From Calliopum simillimum (taxonomy: Eukaryota; Arthropoda; Insecta; Diptera; Lauxaniidae): DNA of 64,000 bases. Positions 54,801 to 61,600 of this stretch are shown one piece after another. Both the position numbers and the translations under genes were made by a program. The notes beneath the pieces are model-generated. The model saw nothing but the letters and a program-made list of their open reading frames with translations. It searched no databases and had not been told where the DNA came from. The stretch covers positions 61,890,228-61,954,227 of the forward strand of contig OX638369.1 in assembly GCA_951812925.1 (NCBI GenBank). Direction: 5' to 3'. The first letter of the stretch is position 1, and each line of letters starts with the position of its first letter.

Positions 54801-56621
54801 GATTGATTTTTATGAATTTCGGTATAGAAAGATATCAAAAACTGTTTGCTCTTTAGTAGAAGTTACACGCCTCTCAGTGGAAAGTACGATATTGCAACTT
54901 AGCTGCTGCACCGATGCAGATAACCTGAACCCTAAGGAAGAATATTAAAAGCTTTTTGTGTTTTATCGACCAAAGAAGGGTATAAAAACTTTTTCCTTTG
55001 TTTCGTGATCAAATCGAAATGGTCGAATTTTGGCCACAAGGCGAACTCTAGTACTAAGAAAATGATAAAAAAATGGTAATTTTTGCAATTTTAGGGCAAT
55101 AGATGAATTTTTTTCGGTTACGTTTGTTTGACATTTTTTTTCTTCTATTCAATAGCTACAACATTGCTGAAACAATAATAACAATGAAAACAATATTTTC
55201 GGCTCGTTACCGAGATATAGCCATATGAAAAAATCGAAAAATCGCTCAAAATCCAATTTGAGGCAAAAAACGGATTTGGCAATAAAATCCTTATATGAGC
55301 CAACTTTGCAAAACGCTCTGGCAGAATTACTTGTTTCGGCGAGTACTTTCGACGCCTTATAACGGATTTTAGTTCACCGTCAATGACTTGAAAAATGTTG
55401 CACTGTGTTATTTATTTAAATTTTTACCTAAGTAGTTGAAAAATTACAGTTTTTTACTAGAACATTAAGAATTTTAACTTGATTGGTTAAAAAGCCTTAA
55501 TCTTTACCTTTAAAATGATTTTTATTTTATTTTTTATAGCCGTTTTGTTATTTAAACTGGATATGAAAAGATAAGGATTGAAAACCCCCTACAAATAAGA
55601 GTTTACTTTAACTCAAAACTAAATAGAAAATTGAGCTTAACTCAAATCGGCTTAAGCTGTTTTTCCATTTGGTACATAAAAAACTACTGCACATTAAGTA
55701 ATGCTGTTTACACTTAAAAATAAAATGTTGAATTTTTTAAGTTTTTGACTTGAGATATTTCTGCCTCTGGGCGACGATATGTAAATGGTTAAACAAGAAA
55801 ATAATAATCTGCATGGTCATGAGATTTATCTTTATCATTTAGATTATTACGCCAGAATCATATACTAACAATATAATTGTGAGCCTAACGTCTATCGGGA
55901 TGTATATATTCGCAAGTTCAATTATAAATGCTGTAGGTGCAAAATGGATTTTAAGTAAGTTTTTTGAAATAAACAGCAATTGCAGAAATAGACGTCATCA
56001 ATTAAATGCTCTGAGTGGAACATAACTAAGCTTAAACTAACTAAATTGCATTAACCAAGATGTATCAAATTTAGTTTTGTTAAGTTTTTCAAAATAAAAT
56101 TAATTTATTTTTATGGATAATTCGCCATCATTTTATCCGTATAATTTTGCGATGTGTATTTTTTTTAATGTTCCACTTCTGAAAAAAGAGATGTCTTATA
56201 ATGAACTAATTCTATTTACACATTATGTTTAATAAATTTACATTTATTATAGTTATTGGTTTGTGCATATCCGGGACGAGCGCTATTTCCATGTATTGGT
56301 CTGTATCTTCATTGATGACTTTAATTTTCTCATGTTGTTTTGTTGCAAGTGGCAGTGTTTCGGCAATATCTTTGTTAAATGCATCCGTTAACTTATTTCC
56401 GACTACATTGCGGTAAGAGATGCATACATTGGCTTACTTTATAAAGGCGAACACATTTGATTCATTTAATTTGTTTAACATATTTCTGTTTAGGACTATG
56501 GTGGTATCCTTGGCAATGATGTTCGGACGTATTGGTTCGCTGATTGGTAATGTACTCTTTCCAATTTTCATGTCGCTGGGTTGTATTCCGCCATTTCTTA
56601 TGATTAGCTTTGTAATGTTTG
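33603..56621 (+). CDS. SV2-like MFS transporter, copy B (exons joined; 3' end uncertain)
   Basis: Nine exons are recognised: 33603-33836, 33900-34062, 34254-34432, 39990-40171, 42226-42395, 45813-45960, 55843-55954, 56253-56412 and 56494-56621. Each has exactly the length and phase of its partner in copy A, and all are open. The predicted protein keeps VPADFETAIASAGFG, GYIADTMGRKK, FPESPKFL and the NKT loop. Like A it should be a multi-pass membrane carrier; the substrate is not readable from sequence. It lacks a certain start exon and the copy-A type last exon. Between them, intron 5 (2.1 kb), intron 6 (3.4 kb) and intron 7 (9.9 kb) are filled with elements different from those in A, so nearly all insertions followed the duplication. 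Confidence 0.83.
33900..34062 (+). CDS. Copy B exon with MFS motif A
   Basis: Encodes MITSAILWGYIADTMGRKK and helix 3, nearly identical to copy A except for a few residues (CVFGSAFSQNVIHL). Phase 2 exit. The intron before it is 63 nt. Confidence 0.87.
34075..34200. mobile_element. Short MITE in intron 3 of copy B
   Basis: Same CAGGGCTGCAC and GGCCTTG ends and the same position as 4344-4476 in copy A; the inner part has diverged. An insertion inherited by both copies. Confidence 0.6.
34254..34432 (+). CDS. Copy B exon with helices 4-5
   Basis: Encodes ICGPFAVLMSYLSELHGKLY and a helix ending MAITILPQDWDFH. ICGPFAV looks like the ancestral form; A has MCCPYAV. The donor is GTGAGC instead of GTAAGC. 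Confidence 0.85.
34735..35430 (+). pseudogene. LINE 5' fragment with endonuclease start
   Basis: GC-richer than its surroundings. The first part carries a TACGGGTAAGGGATCAAA phrase and CCTGTCATAAAAGGCGACTA, typical of the 5' end of some insect LINEs. At about 35318-35425 a frame reads TRTRIGSWNVRTLNEPGK, the first motif of the apurinic-type endonuclease. It then breaks off. It is not the partner of the reverse transcriptase fragment at 11188, as far as can be judged. Confidence 0.6.
36320..37704. repeat. Large foldback element, ~680-bp arms
   Basis: The left arm 36320-36995 mirrors the right arm 37030-37704 almost throughout, from CACGGTGTGCCTTAACC to GGTTAAGGCACACCGTG, with a loop of only about 35-60 nt. 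A TAGG lies directly outside each end (36316-36319 and 37705-37708). The related element at 8092-9010 is a shorter copy. No real ORF; the 65-codon ORF at its right end is an artefact. Confidence 0.82.
37720..38290 (-). repeat. Dispersed INE-1/DINE-like repeat, minus orientation
   Basis: The segment 38195-38275 is the inverse complement of 10140-10230 (shared GTAGGCGTGTCCGTTGACCG). Upstream it carries three GGTGCCAC modules 130-150 bp apart (about 37780, 37913 and 38067), each followed by a 'tctgagtaaaattt' or 'tagtt' phrase. Confidence 0.55.
38308..39386 (-). mobile_element. Tc1/mariner-group element, decayed
   Basis: TA flanks at 38306-38307 and 39387-39388; inverted ends share GGGTGA and CAATA at the same offset. 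It encodes the relic at 38418-39290. It lies in intron 4 of copy B. Confidence 0.65.
38418..39290 (-). pseudogene. Tc1/mariner-group transposase relic
   Basis: The minus strand carries CGLWARGIIGLYIF, WFQQDGATCHTA (second catalytic Asp), NWPPRSCDLMPLNYFLW and a C-terminal SRGQHLNEIIFKH before TGA at 38418-38420. In relatives the third catalytic residue is the Asp of PLDYFLW; here it is Asn, so activity would be lost even without other damage. Upstream parts (LNGYVNKQ, ADEQPEAFQ) are reached only through frameshifts and stops. Confidence 0.8.
39990..40171 (+). CDS. Copy B exon with helix 6 and PESP motif
   Basis: Acceptor CCTACAAG at 39982-39989. Encodes SWQIYLAISSIPSFISGVA and FPESPKFLMSQGRNQEAL, nearly identical to A. 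Phase 0 exit at TAT CCA, donor GTAAGT. 182 nt. Confidence 0.87.
40542..41454 (-). mobile_element. Internally deleted mariner, intact ends
   Basis: About 30-bp perfect inverted ends (TTGGGTGTACAACTTTGCTT then CCGCCGTTTT) inside TA duplications (40540-40541, 41455-41456). 913 bp instead of about 1.3 kb. Perfect ends and an open frame suggest a recent arrival, and such a copy could be mobilised by a full-length relative. Confidence 0.88.
40620..41282 (-). CDS. mariner transposase with in-frame deletion of the catalytic core
   Basis: Starts at MSVHVPNSRHLREVLL (ATG at 41282; a further in-frame ATG upstream at 41315 is less likely). It keeps both DNA-binding parts: the N-terminal helix-turn-helix region (NAAEAHRMLSETYGDAAL, CREWFQRFKNGDFDVE) and the second (TQEELAESLGVSQQAISKRL). 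At YELKPR it jumps to PHVAKVVKKYLETLKWEVLP. More than 100 residues are missing, with the first two catalytic aspartates; the third (SPDVAPSDFHLF) remains. The frame is open for 220 codons to the normal C-terminus (VVASDGQYFE). It should bind mariner ends but not cut them, and could act as a dominant inhibitor. Confidence 0.83.
   Translation of the reverse strand: MSVHVPNSRHLREVLLFCYNSKKNAAEAHRMLSETYGDAALSERTCREWFQRFKNGDFDVEEKHGGGRQKTFKDEQLEALLDEDSCQTQEELAESLGVSQQAISKRLKALGMIQKEGNWVPYELKPRPHVAKVVKKYLETLKWEVLPHPPYSPDVAPSDFHLFRSMAHGLADQHFQSFEELEKWIASWIASKEDSFFRAGIRKLPERWEKVVASDGQYFE
42226..42395 (+). CDS. Copy B exon with central loop and helix 7
   Basis: Encodes EEVPEKSKDKDLKSTRSR, FKEGVAQMLPLLMKPYLK and SLLVYLINFSILLG. 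Phase 2 exit at GTAATT. 170 nt. Confidence 0.86.
42548..42700. repeat. CCC-ended element fragment with CGAATTCGTTACG motif
   Basis: Starts CCCAGCAAATCAAATG; GAATTCGTAACGAATTCG and related motifs recur in both directions. No right end found. Confidence 0.4.
43164..43272. repeat. Perfect 39-bp inverted repeat, 31-nt loop
   Basis: Arms 43164-43202 and 43234-43272 match without error; each contains GGGGTTATCGTGAATCAAGA or its inverse and a CCCGGGGAATTTTCT end. The length and GC content stand out in the AT-rich intron. It could be a tiny MITE or a hairpin RNA source. Confidence 0.85.
43662..44195 (+). mobile_element. pogo-like relic with PHD-like C-terminus
   Basis: TA flanks and inverted ends containing AATATGGACCACC. 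The body keeps only the transposase C-terminus (43720-43955). Confidence 0.6.
43836..43955 (+). pseudogene. PHD-like C-terminus of a pogo/Jerky-type transposase
   Basis: The frame reads SEDRRGEFWVECVILLSWSH then EKCAGCGSDIFICNFCTK and stop. The Cys/His pattern (C, H, C, C..C) follows the zinc finger found at the end of several insect pogo-type proteins. Upstream (43720-43780) a frame with SCSFHDESDGHY probably belonged to it. Confidence 0.6.
44249..44817. repeat. TACAC-ended motif-saturated element with tRNA-like core (element 2)
   Basis: Left end TACACGGAAAAAACTAAACAG, right end inverse of TACACTCAAAAAAATGATC. Arms repeat CAGTAAAA/TTTTACTG in both orientations. A tRNA-like sequence lies near the middle. 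The right arm recurs inverted at 18910-19130. Confidence 0.6.
44411..44480 (-). other. tRNA-like core with Pol III A and B boxes
   Basis: On the minus strand GTGCTACAGTAGCTCAGTAG (A box), GATAGAG, a CTAGAAA loop, then AAGTTCGACACC (B box), followed by CATAATTTTTTTTT. The D-arm region is very tRNA-like; the other stems do not pair well. The sequence CAACATAATTTTTTTT after it is shared with the 6152 core (CAAACATAATTTTTTTT). Confidence 0.62.
44868..45420 (+). repeat. Dispersed repeat with GGCAAACGTTG start (copy 2)
   Basis: Begins ACTAGCGGTCCCGGCAAACG and has three modules about 100-110 bp apart with ACCAAGTTTTAT and GAGATAT.GCATTT. Related to 13720-14130. Confidence 0.55.
45405..45465. repeat. 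Palindrome around a (TA)n run
   Basis: CACACTACATTTTT, about ten TA units, then AAAAATGTAGTGTG. A self-complementary hairpin, probably the junction of two element ends. Confidence 0.7.
45517..45650. repeat. GGAAATAACGCCC-type repeat, left of copy B exon 7
   Basis: Contains GGGCGTTATTTCC, TATTTCCTAACGCCC and CGCCCAAATT. The inverse motif is tandemly repeated at 46855-46945. Together they may be arms of one damaged foldback around the exon. Confidence 0.45.
45813..45960 (+). CDS. Copy B exon with extracellular/luminal loop
   Basis: Acceptor TTTTTCCAG. Encodes HNTMRLWVPQLFASIKEFE and CTILEYGVNKTASFES to SSCEV; two Cys and NKT are kept. Phase 0 exit at GTAAGT. 148 nt. Confidence 0.86.
46330..46560. 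repeat. Dispersed GCCACGCCCACTT repeat
   Basis: Two modules about 125 bp apart with TGTGCCACGCCCACTTGACG and TGCACCACGCCCACTTCCCG. Same style as 47850-48790. Non-coding. Confidence 0.5.
46600..46806 (-). pseudogene. Tc1/mariner-group transposase DNA-binding fragment
   Basis: The minus-strand frame is open through LNIARKPGSGRKKDPTNIGK and VEQHFRRAPNTSVRKAARVV, then SFLCRTKANA. This is the linker and helix-turn-helix pattern of IS630/Tc1/mariner transposases. No catalytic part is attached. It ends with no recognisable border. Confidence 0.6.
46855..46945. repeat. 15-bp tandem repeat CCAAGGAAATAACAC
   Basis: Four to five units of 15 bp. Inverse of motifs at 45517-45650. Confidence 0.7.
47850..48790. 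repeat. Tandem ~423-bp repeat, two and a fraction units
   Basis: The phrase ACCAAATTTCAT recurs at about 47853, 48278 and 48699, followed by GCGAGAAATAGCATTTAATG in the first two. Each unit also has GGCGGTGCCACGCCCTTC and AGTGGGCGTGGCACTT. Non-coding; intron 7 of copy B. Confidence 0.75.
49403..50453. repeat. TACAC-ended motif-saturated element with tRNA-like core (element 3)
   Basis: Ends CTACACACATAATATAAATG and inverse of TTACACACAAAAAAATATTG. GCATTCAT lies near both ends. Arms repeat TTCATAAA/TTTATGAA and TTCTTAAA/TTTAAGAA. Contains a tRNA-like core. Confidence 0.6.
49736..49806 (+). other. tRNA-like core with near-consensus B box
   Basis: TCTGTAGCGTATGTGATAAGG (A-box region) and, 34 nt later, CCGGGTTCGAACCCC, which pairs as a full T arm and fits the B-box consensus. 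TGAAAG and a run of T follow. The best T arm of the four cores. Confidence 0.65.
50554..50830. repeat. Small foldback with perfect 36-bp arms
   Basis: 50561-50596 is the exact inverse of 50789-50824 (arms contain TCGTCGGGTTAAAACTACAA). The interior is unique and AT-rich. Likely a MITE. Confidence 0.8.
52112..53800 (+). pseudogene. Zinc-dependent DDE transposase, CMC/Transib-like, broken
   Basis: ATG at 52112. The N-terminal region has paired cysteines (FCYVCGH, VCKSCY, RCYACIN). The core has EWRLFIDGSTSSLKAVLLH (first Asp), KWKICCDLKVINIL (second Asp), CFLC about 21 residues later, and after 53478 KIHFLHYQLDTF and QGGHFHQ. Asp-Asp followed by CxxC and a His pair is the layout shared by CMC, Transib and RAG1. 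TGA at 53147-53149 stands where relatives have Trp (CFLC-D-W). A GT..AG segment (53400-53501) resembles an intron, but splicing it leaves a frameshift. The C-terminus is cut by the Helitron at 53801. The same protein type is common as 'uncharacterized' in arthropods; I recall no settled name. Confidence 0.7.
53801..55051 (+). mobile_element. Non-autonomous Helitron with 128-bp tandem repeats (copy 2)
   Basis: Same ends as 16850-17859: A|TCTATATATAAATAGG at 53801 and CTAG|T at 55048-55051, with the TGGTC/GGCCA hairpin before it. Seven repeat units start at 53936, 54055, 54184, 54312, 54440, 54569 and 54686. One unit is shortened by about 10 nt. It has no ORF and must rely on a Helitron RepHel in trans. 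Confidence 0.84.
55843..55954 (+). CDS. Copy B exon with helix 8
   Basis: Acceptor CATTTAG. Encodes IITPESYTNNIIVSLTSIG and the helix through AKWIL. Phase 1 exit at GTAAGT. 112 nt. Confidence 0.85.
56253..56412 (+). CDS. Copy B exon with helices 9-10
   Basis: Acceptor TTATAG. Encodes IGLCISGTSAISMYWSVSS, LMTLIFSCCFVASGS and SLLNASVNLFPTTLR. Phase 2 exit. Better conserved in character than its copy A partner. Confidence 0.86.
56494..56621 (+). CDS. Copy B exon with helices 11-12
   Basis: 81-nt intron before it. Encodes TMVVSLAMMFGRIGSLIGN and VLFPIFMSLGCIPPFLMISF. Phase 1 exit at GTAAGT 56622. Confidence 0.86.
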
Positions 56622-56828
56622 GTAAGTAAATCACAATTTTACTTCACTCGGGGTTCATTATACGTACAAAACAAACCCATGACAACAACAAAAAGAAAAC
56701 ACTTGGTTTCTAGACCTTTAACGGCACACACTTATCAATTTTTAACTTTTAGGTGGATGAAAATATTTTGAAGCGGAATATGATTTTTGTTTTACCATAA
56801 ACATGCATATGTTATTTGATTTTTCCAG

Positions 56829-56878
56829 TGTCCACTAATATTTTTTGTGTTTATTGTAAGAAAATTAAAAATATTTAA
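56829..56878 (+). CDS. Candidate last exon of copy B (tentative)
   Basis: A TTTTTCCAG acceptor ends at 56828 and, in the required phase, the frame gives VSTNIFCVYCKKIKNI and stop TAA at 56876-56878. Length and basic character resemble the copy A tail, but the sequence is not clearly alignable. The true last exon may instead be lost or lie beyond 64000. Confidence 0.28.
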
Positions 56879-57366
56879 ATTTAAAACACAATGGAGCTAT
56901 CAGTTCCTTTCCAATTTACCAAAACATTTATCCGATGCGATTCCGATCGAAATCGAATTGTAGGACAAAGGTGAATATTTTAAACAATATATCGCGTGTG
57001 GGTTGCCTAAAAAATTGCTGTCAAGGGTATGATTAATGCATTTTTTTAAACATTGCACTCATTCTTTTAAGAAACAAATTATATACCAATCGAAATAAAA
57101 TTATTTTTATTTTGTTTGGTATTTTTTTTTTTAGATCTGTGGCATTAAAAGTAAAAACGCACAAGTTTAATATCTCGTGAACGGGAGTAACTAGGCTTCT
57201 CCGGTTATTTAATTTTTAGTTAACATATATAAAGCCAGCGTTGCCACACGGTTTTTTTGAAGAAAATCGTCATTACGTTTAAATAAAATCGAAATTTTAC
57301 CCAAAAAACAGTAATTTTAGAGGAAATAAGTGGTCACACATGTTTTTTACATTAGTACATGACTAA

Positions 57367-57777
57367 ATCGCCGGTGCTTACGAAGAAAATTTTCCAACCG
57401 AAAGTTACGGCGAAGAAAATCTTTTTTTTGAAATTGCGGCGAAAAAAATCTTTTTTGTAATATGCGGACAAGAAAAGCACTTTTTATAAAATGCGGCGAA
57501 GAAAATCACTTTACAAAATGCGGCGAAGGAAATCTCTTTATTTAGTGAATACTTTTCGACGAATTACGAAAATAAACATTTCACTTAAAATCGCAGCGAA
57601 TGAAGCGAGATTTTCTTTGCCGCATTTTGTAAAAAGTGATATTCTTCGCCGCATTTTGTAAAAAGTGATTTTCTTGTCCGCATTCGCACAAAAAAGATCT
57701 TTTTCGCCGCAGTTTAAAAAAAAAGGATTTTCTTGTCCGCATTTGAAGAAGAGATAGTCTTCATAAGCACCGGCGAA
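57367..57777. repeat. Foldback with GCGGCGAAGAAAA tandem units
   Basis: Outer ends TCGCCGGTGCTTACGAAGA and its inverse. Arms are made of 26-34-bp tandem units with AATGCGGCGAAGAAAATC and ATGCGGACAAGAAAA (left) and their inverses (right). Loop about 57540-57600. Same layout as 26817-27525 with a different repeat. Confidence 0.78.
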
Positions 57778-57805
57778 ATACACTTTTCTATAGTAAACCT
57801 ATAGG

Positions 57806-58100
57806 TACACAGTAAAAATTTTAGTTTAATTTTAAAACCAAAAAAAGTATTTATATAGAACAATGCCAAAAAAAGTTTTAATTTTAAACTATTTTGGAAT
57901 AAATAAAAAGAGGGAGAAAAATTAAAAAAAAGAAATAAATTTAAATTTAATTGAAAAAAAAAACAAGACTTCCTTCCATACTGAGATTCGAACCCAGGGT
58001 ACAACATCTTATGTACATAAATTACGAAGTCTTTAGCTCACTCGGCTATCAAACGTATTGACGTAGTTGTGTGAAATTTGTATTTAACCCTCTAGTTCCC
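57806..58100. repeat. TACAC-ended element fragment with tRNA-like core (element 4)
   Basis: Left end TACACAGTAAAAATTTTAG; left arm rich in AGTTTTAATTTTAAA. A tRNA-like core follows. The right arm and end are not recognisable. Confidence 0.45.
57978..58055 (-). other. tRNA-like core, Leu/Ser-type (long variable arm)
   Basis: On the minus strand GATAGCCGAGTGAGCTAAAG is a D-arm typical of tRNA-Leu/Ser; 40 nt on, CTGGGTTCGAATCTCAG holds the B box. The extra length between them fits a class II tRNA. A run of T follows after about 15 nt. Confidence 0.66.
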
Positions 58101-58405
58101 AAATTTTTTTTTTAGCTAAAAAAATTACAGGAGGTAGTTTTGGGATGTAGAAACAATGTTTGTTCAAGAAAAAAATTTTGGTAAGGTGGGAGTCGTGGTA
58201 GGGGGTGTAGAAGGTAGCGTGTCTAGAGGCCGCCTTGGGCAAGTAAGCCCAAAAAAATATAAAATGATTTATATGGAATCTTCGTATTTTTATTCAAAAA
58301 TCGAATAGAAAAATTAAGTAAACTTAAGTTACGATTAACTATTCCAATTGATTATGTGTAATACCTATTTTTGGGCATCAGGGAATGAGAATATACCCGT
58401 ATATA

Positions 58406-58634
58406 TGTAGGGGTTCCGTATATTTAAATTATTTATTTAAGAGCGCCAGATATTTTATTTAAAATATTTATTTTTTGTATAATTTAATTTTTGCTGCTAA
58501 CAACTGAATTATTTTATTCGAATGAATTTATACAATTTGAATTTTCAATTTTTGAAATTTATATAAAAACTTTTAAAACAATTTTATAAAATTAATAGTA
58601 CAGTAAAATTAAGTGTAGTGTGTGTTGCACTACA
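58406..58634 (-). repeat. 3' LTR (left side)
   Basis: TGTAGGGGTTCCGTATATTT ... CACTACA; 229 bp, begins TG and ends CA on either strand convention. Differs from the other LTR at one position (G/T at its seventh base). Confidence 0.92.
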
Positions 58635-58650
58635 TTATTCCCCCCCTTAA
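58635..58650 (-). promoter_or_regulatory. Polypurine tract
   Basis: On the minus strand TTAAGGGGGGGAATAA immediately upstream of the 3' LTR; it primes plus-strand synthesis. The pol stop codon (58647-58649) overlaps it. Confidence 0.75.
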
Positions 58651-61600
58651 TTAAAAGTTTGAATATTAAACAAATTAAATCGAACTCTTTTAACTTTTGA
58701 TTGTGTATGAGTGTTATTTAGAATAGTGTCAGTGTCAATGAATGCTGCTTTGAGTCTGTCTGTAGATATATTCTGTATCTTATTATGTTTTTGTATCGTG
58801 AAGTATTTGGGTGTTCTCTCTAAGACTTCAAAGGGTCCCTCGTAGGGATTCTGTAGCGACTGTCTTATTCCATCAAAACGGACAAATACAAATTTACAAT
58901 TTCGGAGACTCTCCGGTACGTGATGTGTTGCAGTGTTTGTGTGATGTGAAATTCTTGATGTGGCATTATTAACACTCTCTTTGAGTTTGAATAATACATC
59001 TGTTGGATCAAATGTTTGTGGATTCCTTATTACTAACTCATGTGGCAATTTGAGGGTTTGACCGAAAACCATTTCTGCAGGAGAAGCTTTCAAGTCTTCT
59101 TTTACAGAATTTCGCAAGCCCAAGAGAATAATAGGCAATTCCCGATACCAGTTTTGTGAATTCGCACTTGCTAGTATAGAAGCTTTAAGTGTTCTGTGAA
59201 ATCTTTCTATTATACCGTTAGCTTGCGGATGGTATGATGTAGTAGTGATCTGATGACTACCAAGGTATTTAATGAATTCTGTGAAAGTGTTCGAAGTAAA
59301 TTGTGAACCACGATCTGTAGTTATTTCTATTGGTACTCCAAAACGTGAGATGTATTCTCTAAGAAGTGTTTCAACGATGGTATCTGTTTCTTTATCCTTC
59401 AGAGGGAATGCTTCTGGCCAACGAGTGTTTCTATCTATAACTGTTAGTAGATATCGGTAACCGTGTGATGGGGGAAGTGGACCAACCAAGTCTATATGTA
59501 TGTGTTCAAAACGTCCGAGTGGTATGTTTATTTTGTGAGGTGTTGTTTTGGTGTGCTTGTGTACCTTTGATTTTTGACAGTTAATACATTCTTTAGACCA
59601 TTGGTTAATGTCGGTATTCATGTTTGGCCAAAAATAACGGTGATTTATTAAACGCCTGGTTGCTCTTGTGCCAGGGTGAGAAATGTCATGTAATTGGGCG
59701 AAAATTGTTTTTCTGAGTTCGTGTGGAATGTATGGTCGAGTAACTGTAGTTGTGAGTTCACACCATATTTTGATGTTCAGAAATGGTATATCAATTTGTT
59801 CCAACTTGTAAAGTTGTTTATTGACTATGTCTTTCAATTCAGAGTCTACCATTTGTGAATGATAAAGTGTTCTGAGATTAATGTCTGATGTCTTAAATGC
59901 TTCAATTTCGTGTCTTGAAAGAGCGTCTGCCACTGTGTTTTCTGAGCCTTTTATGTGTTGTATGTTGATTGTAAATTGTGCAATGTACTCTAAGTGTCTA
60001 GTCTGTCGTGGACTTCTTTCTGTTTTGGAATGTAATGCGTATGTTAGCGGTTTGTGGTCCGTGAATACTGTGAATTGCCGTCCTTCTAAATAGTGTCTAA
60101 AATGTTTTATGGTGAGGTATATTGCAAGTAATTCACGATCGAATGCACTGTATTTGGTTTCTGGTTGAGTGAGTTTCTTCGAGAAAAAGGTTAACGGTTC
60201 AATTGTATTATTGTATTCTTGGTGTAAAACTCCTCCGATTGCAGTATTTGAAGCATCAACAGCAATTGATAGCTTTGCTTTGCTGTTAAAGTGGTTAAGC
60301 AGCACTTTCTTAGCAAAGGTATCTTTTATTGTTATAAATGATGTTTCTGCAATTTCAGTCCACTCTAGTTGTTTGTTTTTTGTTTTTGATGCTGAGGTAA
60401 CCATCTCATATATTGGACTGAGCATGTGTGCTAATTTAGGTATGCACCTATGATAATAATTGATCATGCCTATAAATTTTTGCATTTGTTTAACTGTTGT
60501 TGGTTTTGTATAATTTCTAATGCATTCAACTTTTTCTGTTGATGGTTGAATGCCGAGTTTGGAAATATTGTAACTTAGGAAGTTTATATTATCTACTCCG
60601 AATATACACTTGCTGGGTTTAATGTTGAGTCCAAACTGAGTTAGTCGGTCGAAGACTTGTGTTAAGTGTTTCATGTGTTGTTTTTCGTGTTCGCTTGCGA
60701 TTAAGATGTCGTCTAGATACACAAAAATGAAATCTAATCCGAGTAAGACTTCGTGTATGAACCTTTGAAATGTTTGTGCTGAATTTCGTAAGCCAAATGG
60801 CATTCGTAGAAATTCGAACATTCCAAACGGTGTGGTAATAGCAGTTTTGTGTATGTCTTTGTGTGCCATAGGTATTTGGTGGTAAGCTCTTACAGGATCT
60901 AGTTTTGAGAATATGTTTTTGTTGTGTAAGTCGATGGATAAGTCGTGTATATGAGGTAGTGGGTAGCGGTCTGGTACTGTGATTGTGTTTAGTCGTCTGT
61001 AGTCTCCACATGGTCTCCAATCATTTGCGTCTTTTTTGGGCACTAAATGAAGAGGGGATGCTGTCATAGAATTAGATGGTCGGCATATTCCTGTTTTAAC
61101 AAGGAAATCAAATTCTTTTTTCGCAATTTTTGTTTTGATTAGATCCAAACGTCGTGGTTTAGAGTAAGGTAGTTGTCCTTCTGTTGTTATGTGATGTTCA
61201 GTTGTATGTTTTACTGGTGTGTTGTAATCTGGTTCTGCGGTGAGTGACGGATAGTTTTTGAGTAATCGTGTATATTTGTTTTCGACAGAAAATAGTTTTG
61301 GGAGTGCGATCTCAGAGTATGCGGAAATTGTATTGACTGTTAGGCTAGTAAGTGGATCAATGAGCGATCTATTTTTAAGATCAATCAAAAGTCCGTATTT
61401 CGTAAGGAAGTCAGCTCCTATTATAGGCTTTGAAATATCTGCTATTATAAATGTAAACGGAAAGTAGCGTCGTAGTTTTAAGTTGATGGTGAGTAGTTTC
61501 TTGCCGTATGTAGAAATCGTACTACCATTTGCTGCTGTCAAGATCAAATCTGAGTTTCGTTTGTCAGATTTGAATTTGGAGGCAGGAAGTACCGATACTT

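Larger units (their letters stand above)
50954..55407 (+). mobile_element. DDE transposon with ~350-bp inverted repeats, CACAGTG ends
   Basis: The left repeat 50954-51308 mirrors the right repeat 55052-55407; both contain AAAATCCGTTATAAGGCGTC or its inverse and GCTATATCTC. Ends read CACAGTGC and TTA flanks both sides (50951-50953, 55408-55410), fitting a 3-bp target duplication as in CMC (CACTA-type) elements. It encodes a decayed transposase. A Helitron (53801-55051) is inserted at the 3' end of the gene. The stretch 51595-51960 is GC-rich and probably the element's own promoter/leader. CMC versus Transib is not settled. Confidence 0.75.

Noticed and set aside
6152..58055. Functional tRNA genes at the four tRNA-like cores
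   Set aside because: A and B boxes are good, but acceptor and anticodon stems do not pair properly, so they are listed only as tRNA-derived.
59272..61467. Plus-strand ORFs inside the retrotransposon
   Set aside because: They are shadows of the minus-strand pol frame.
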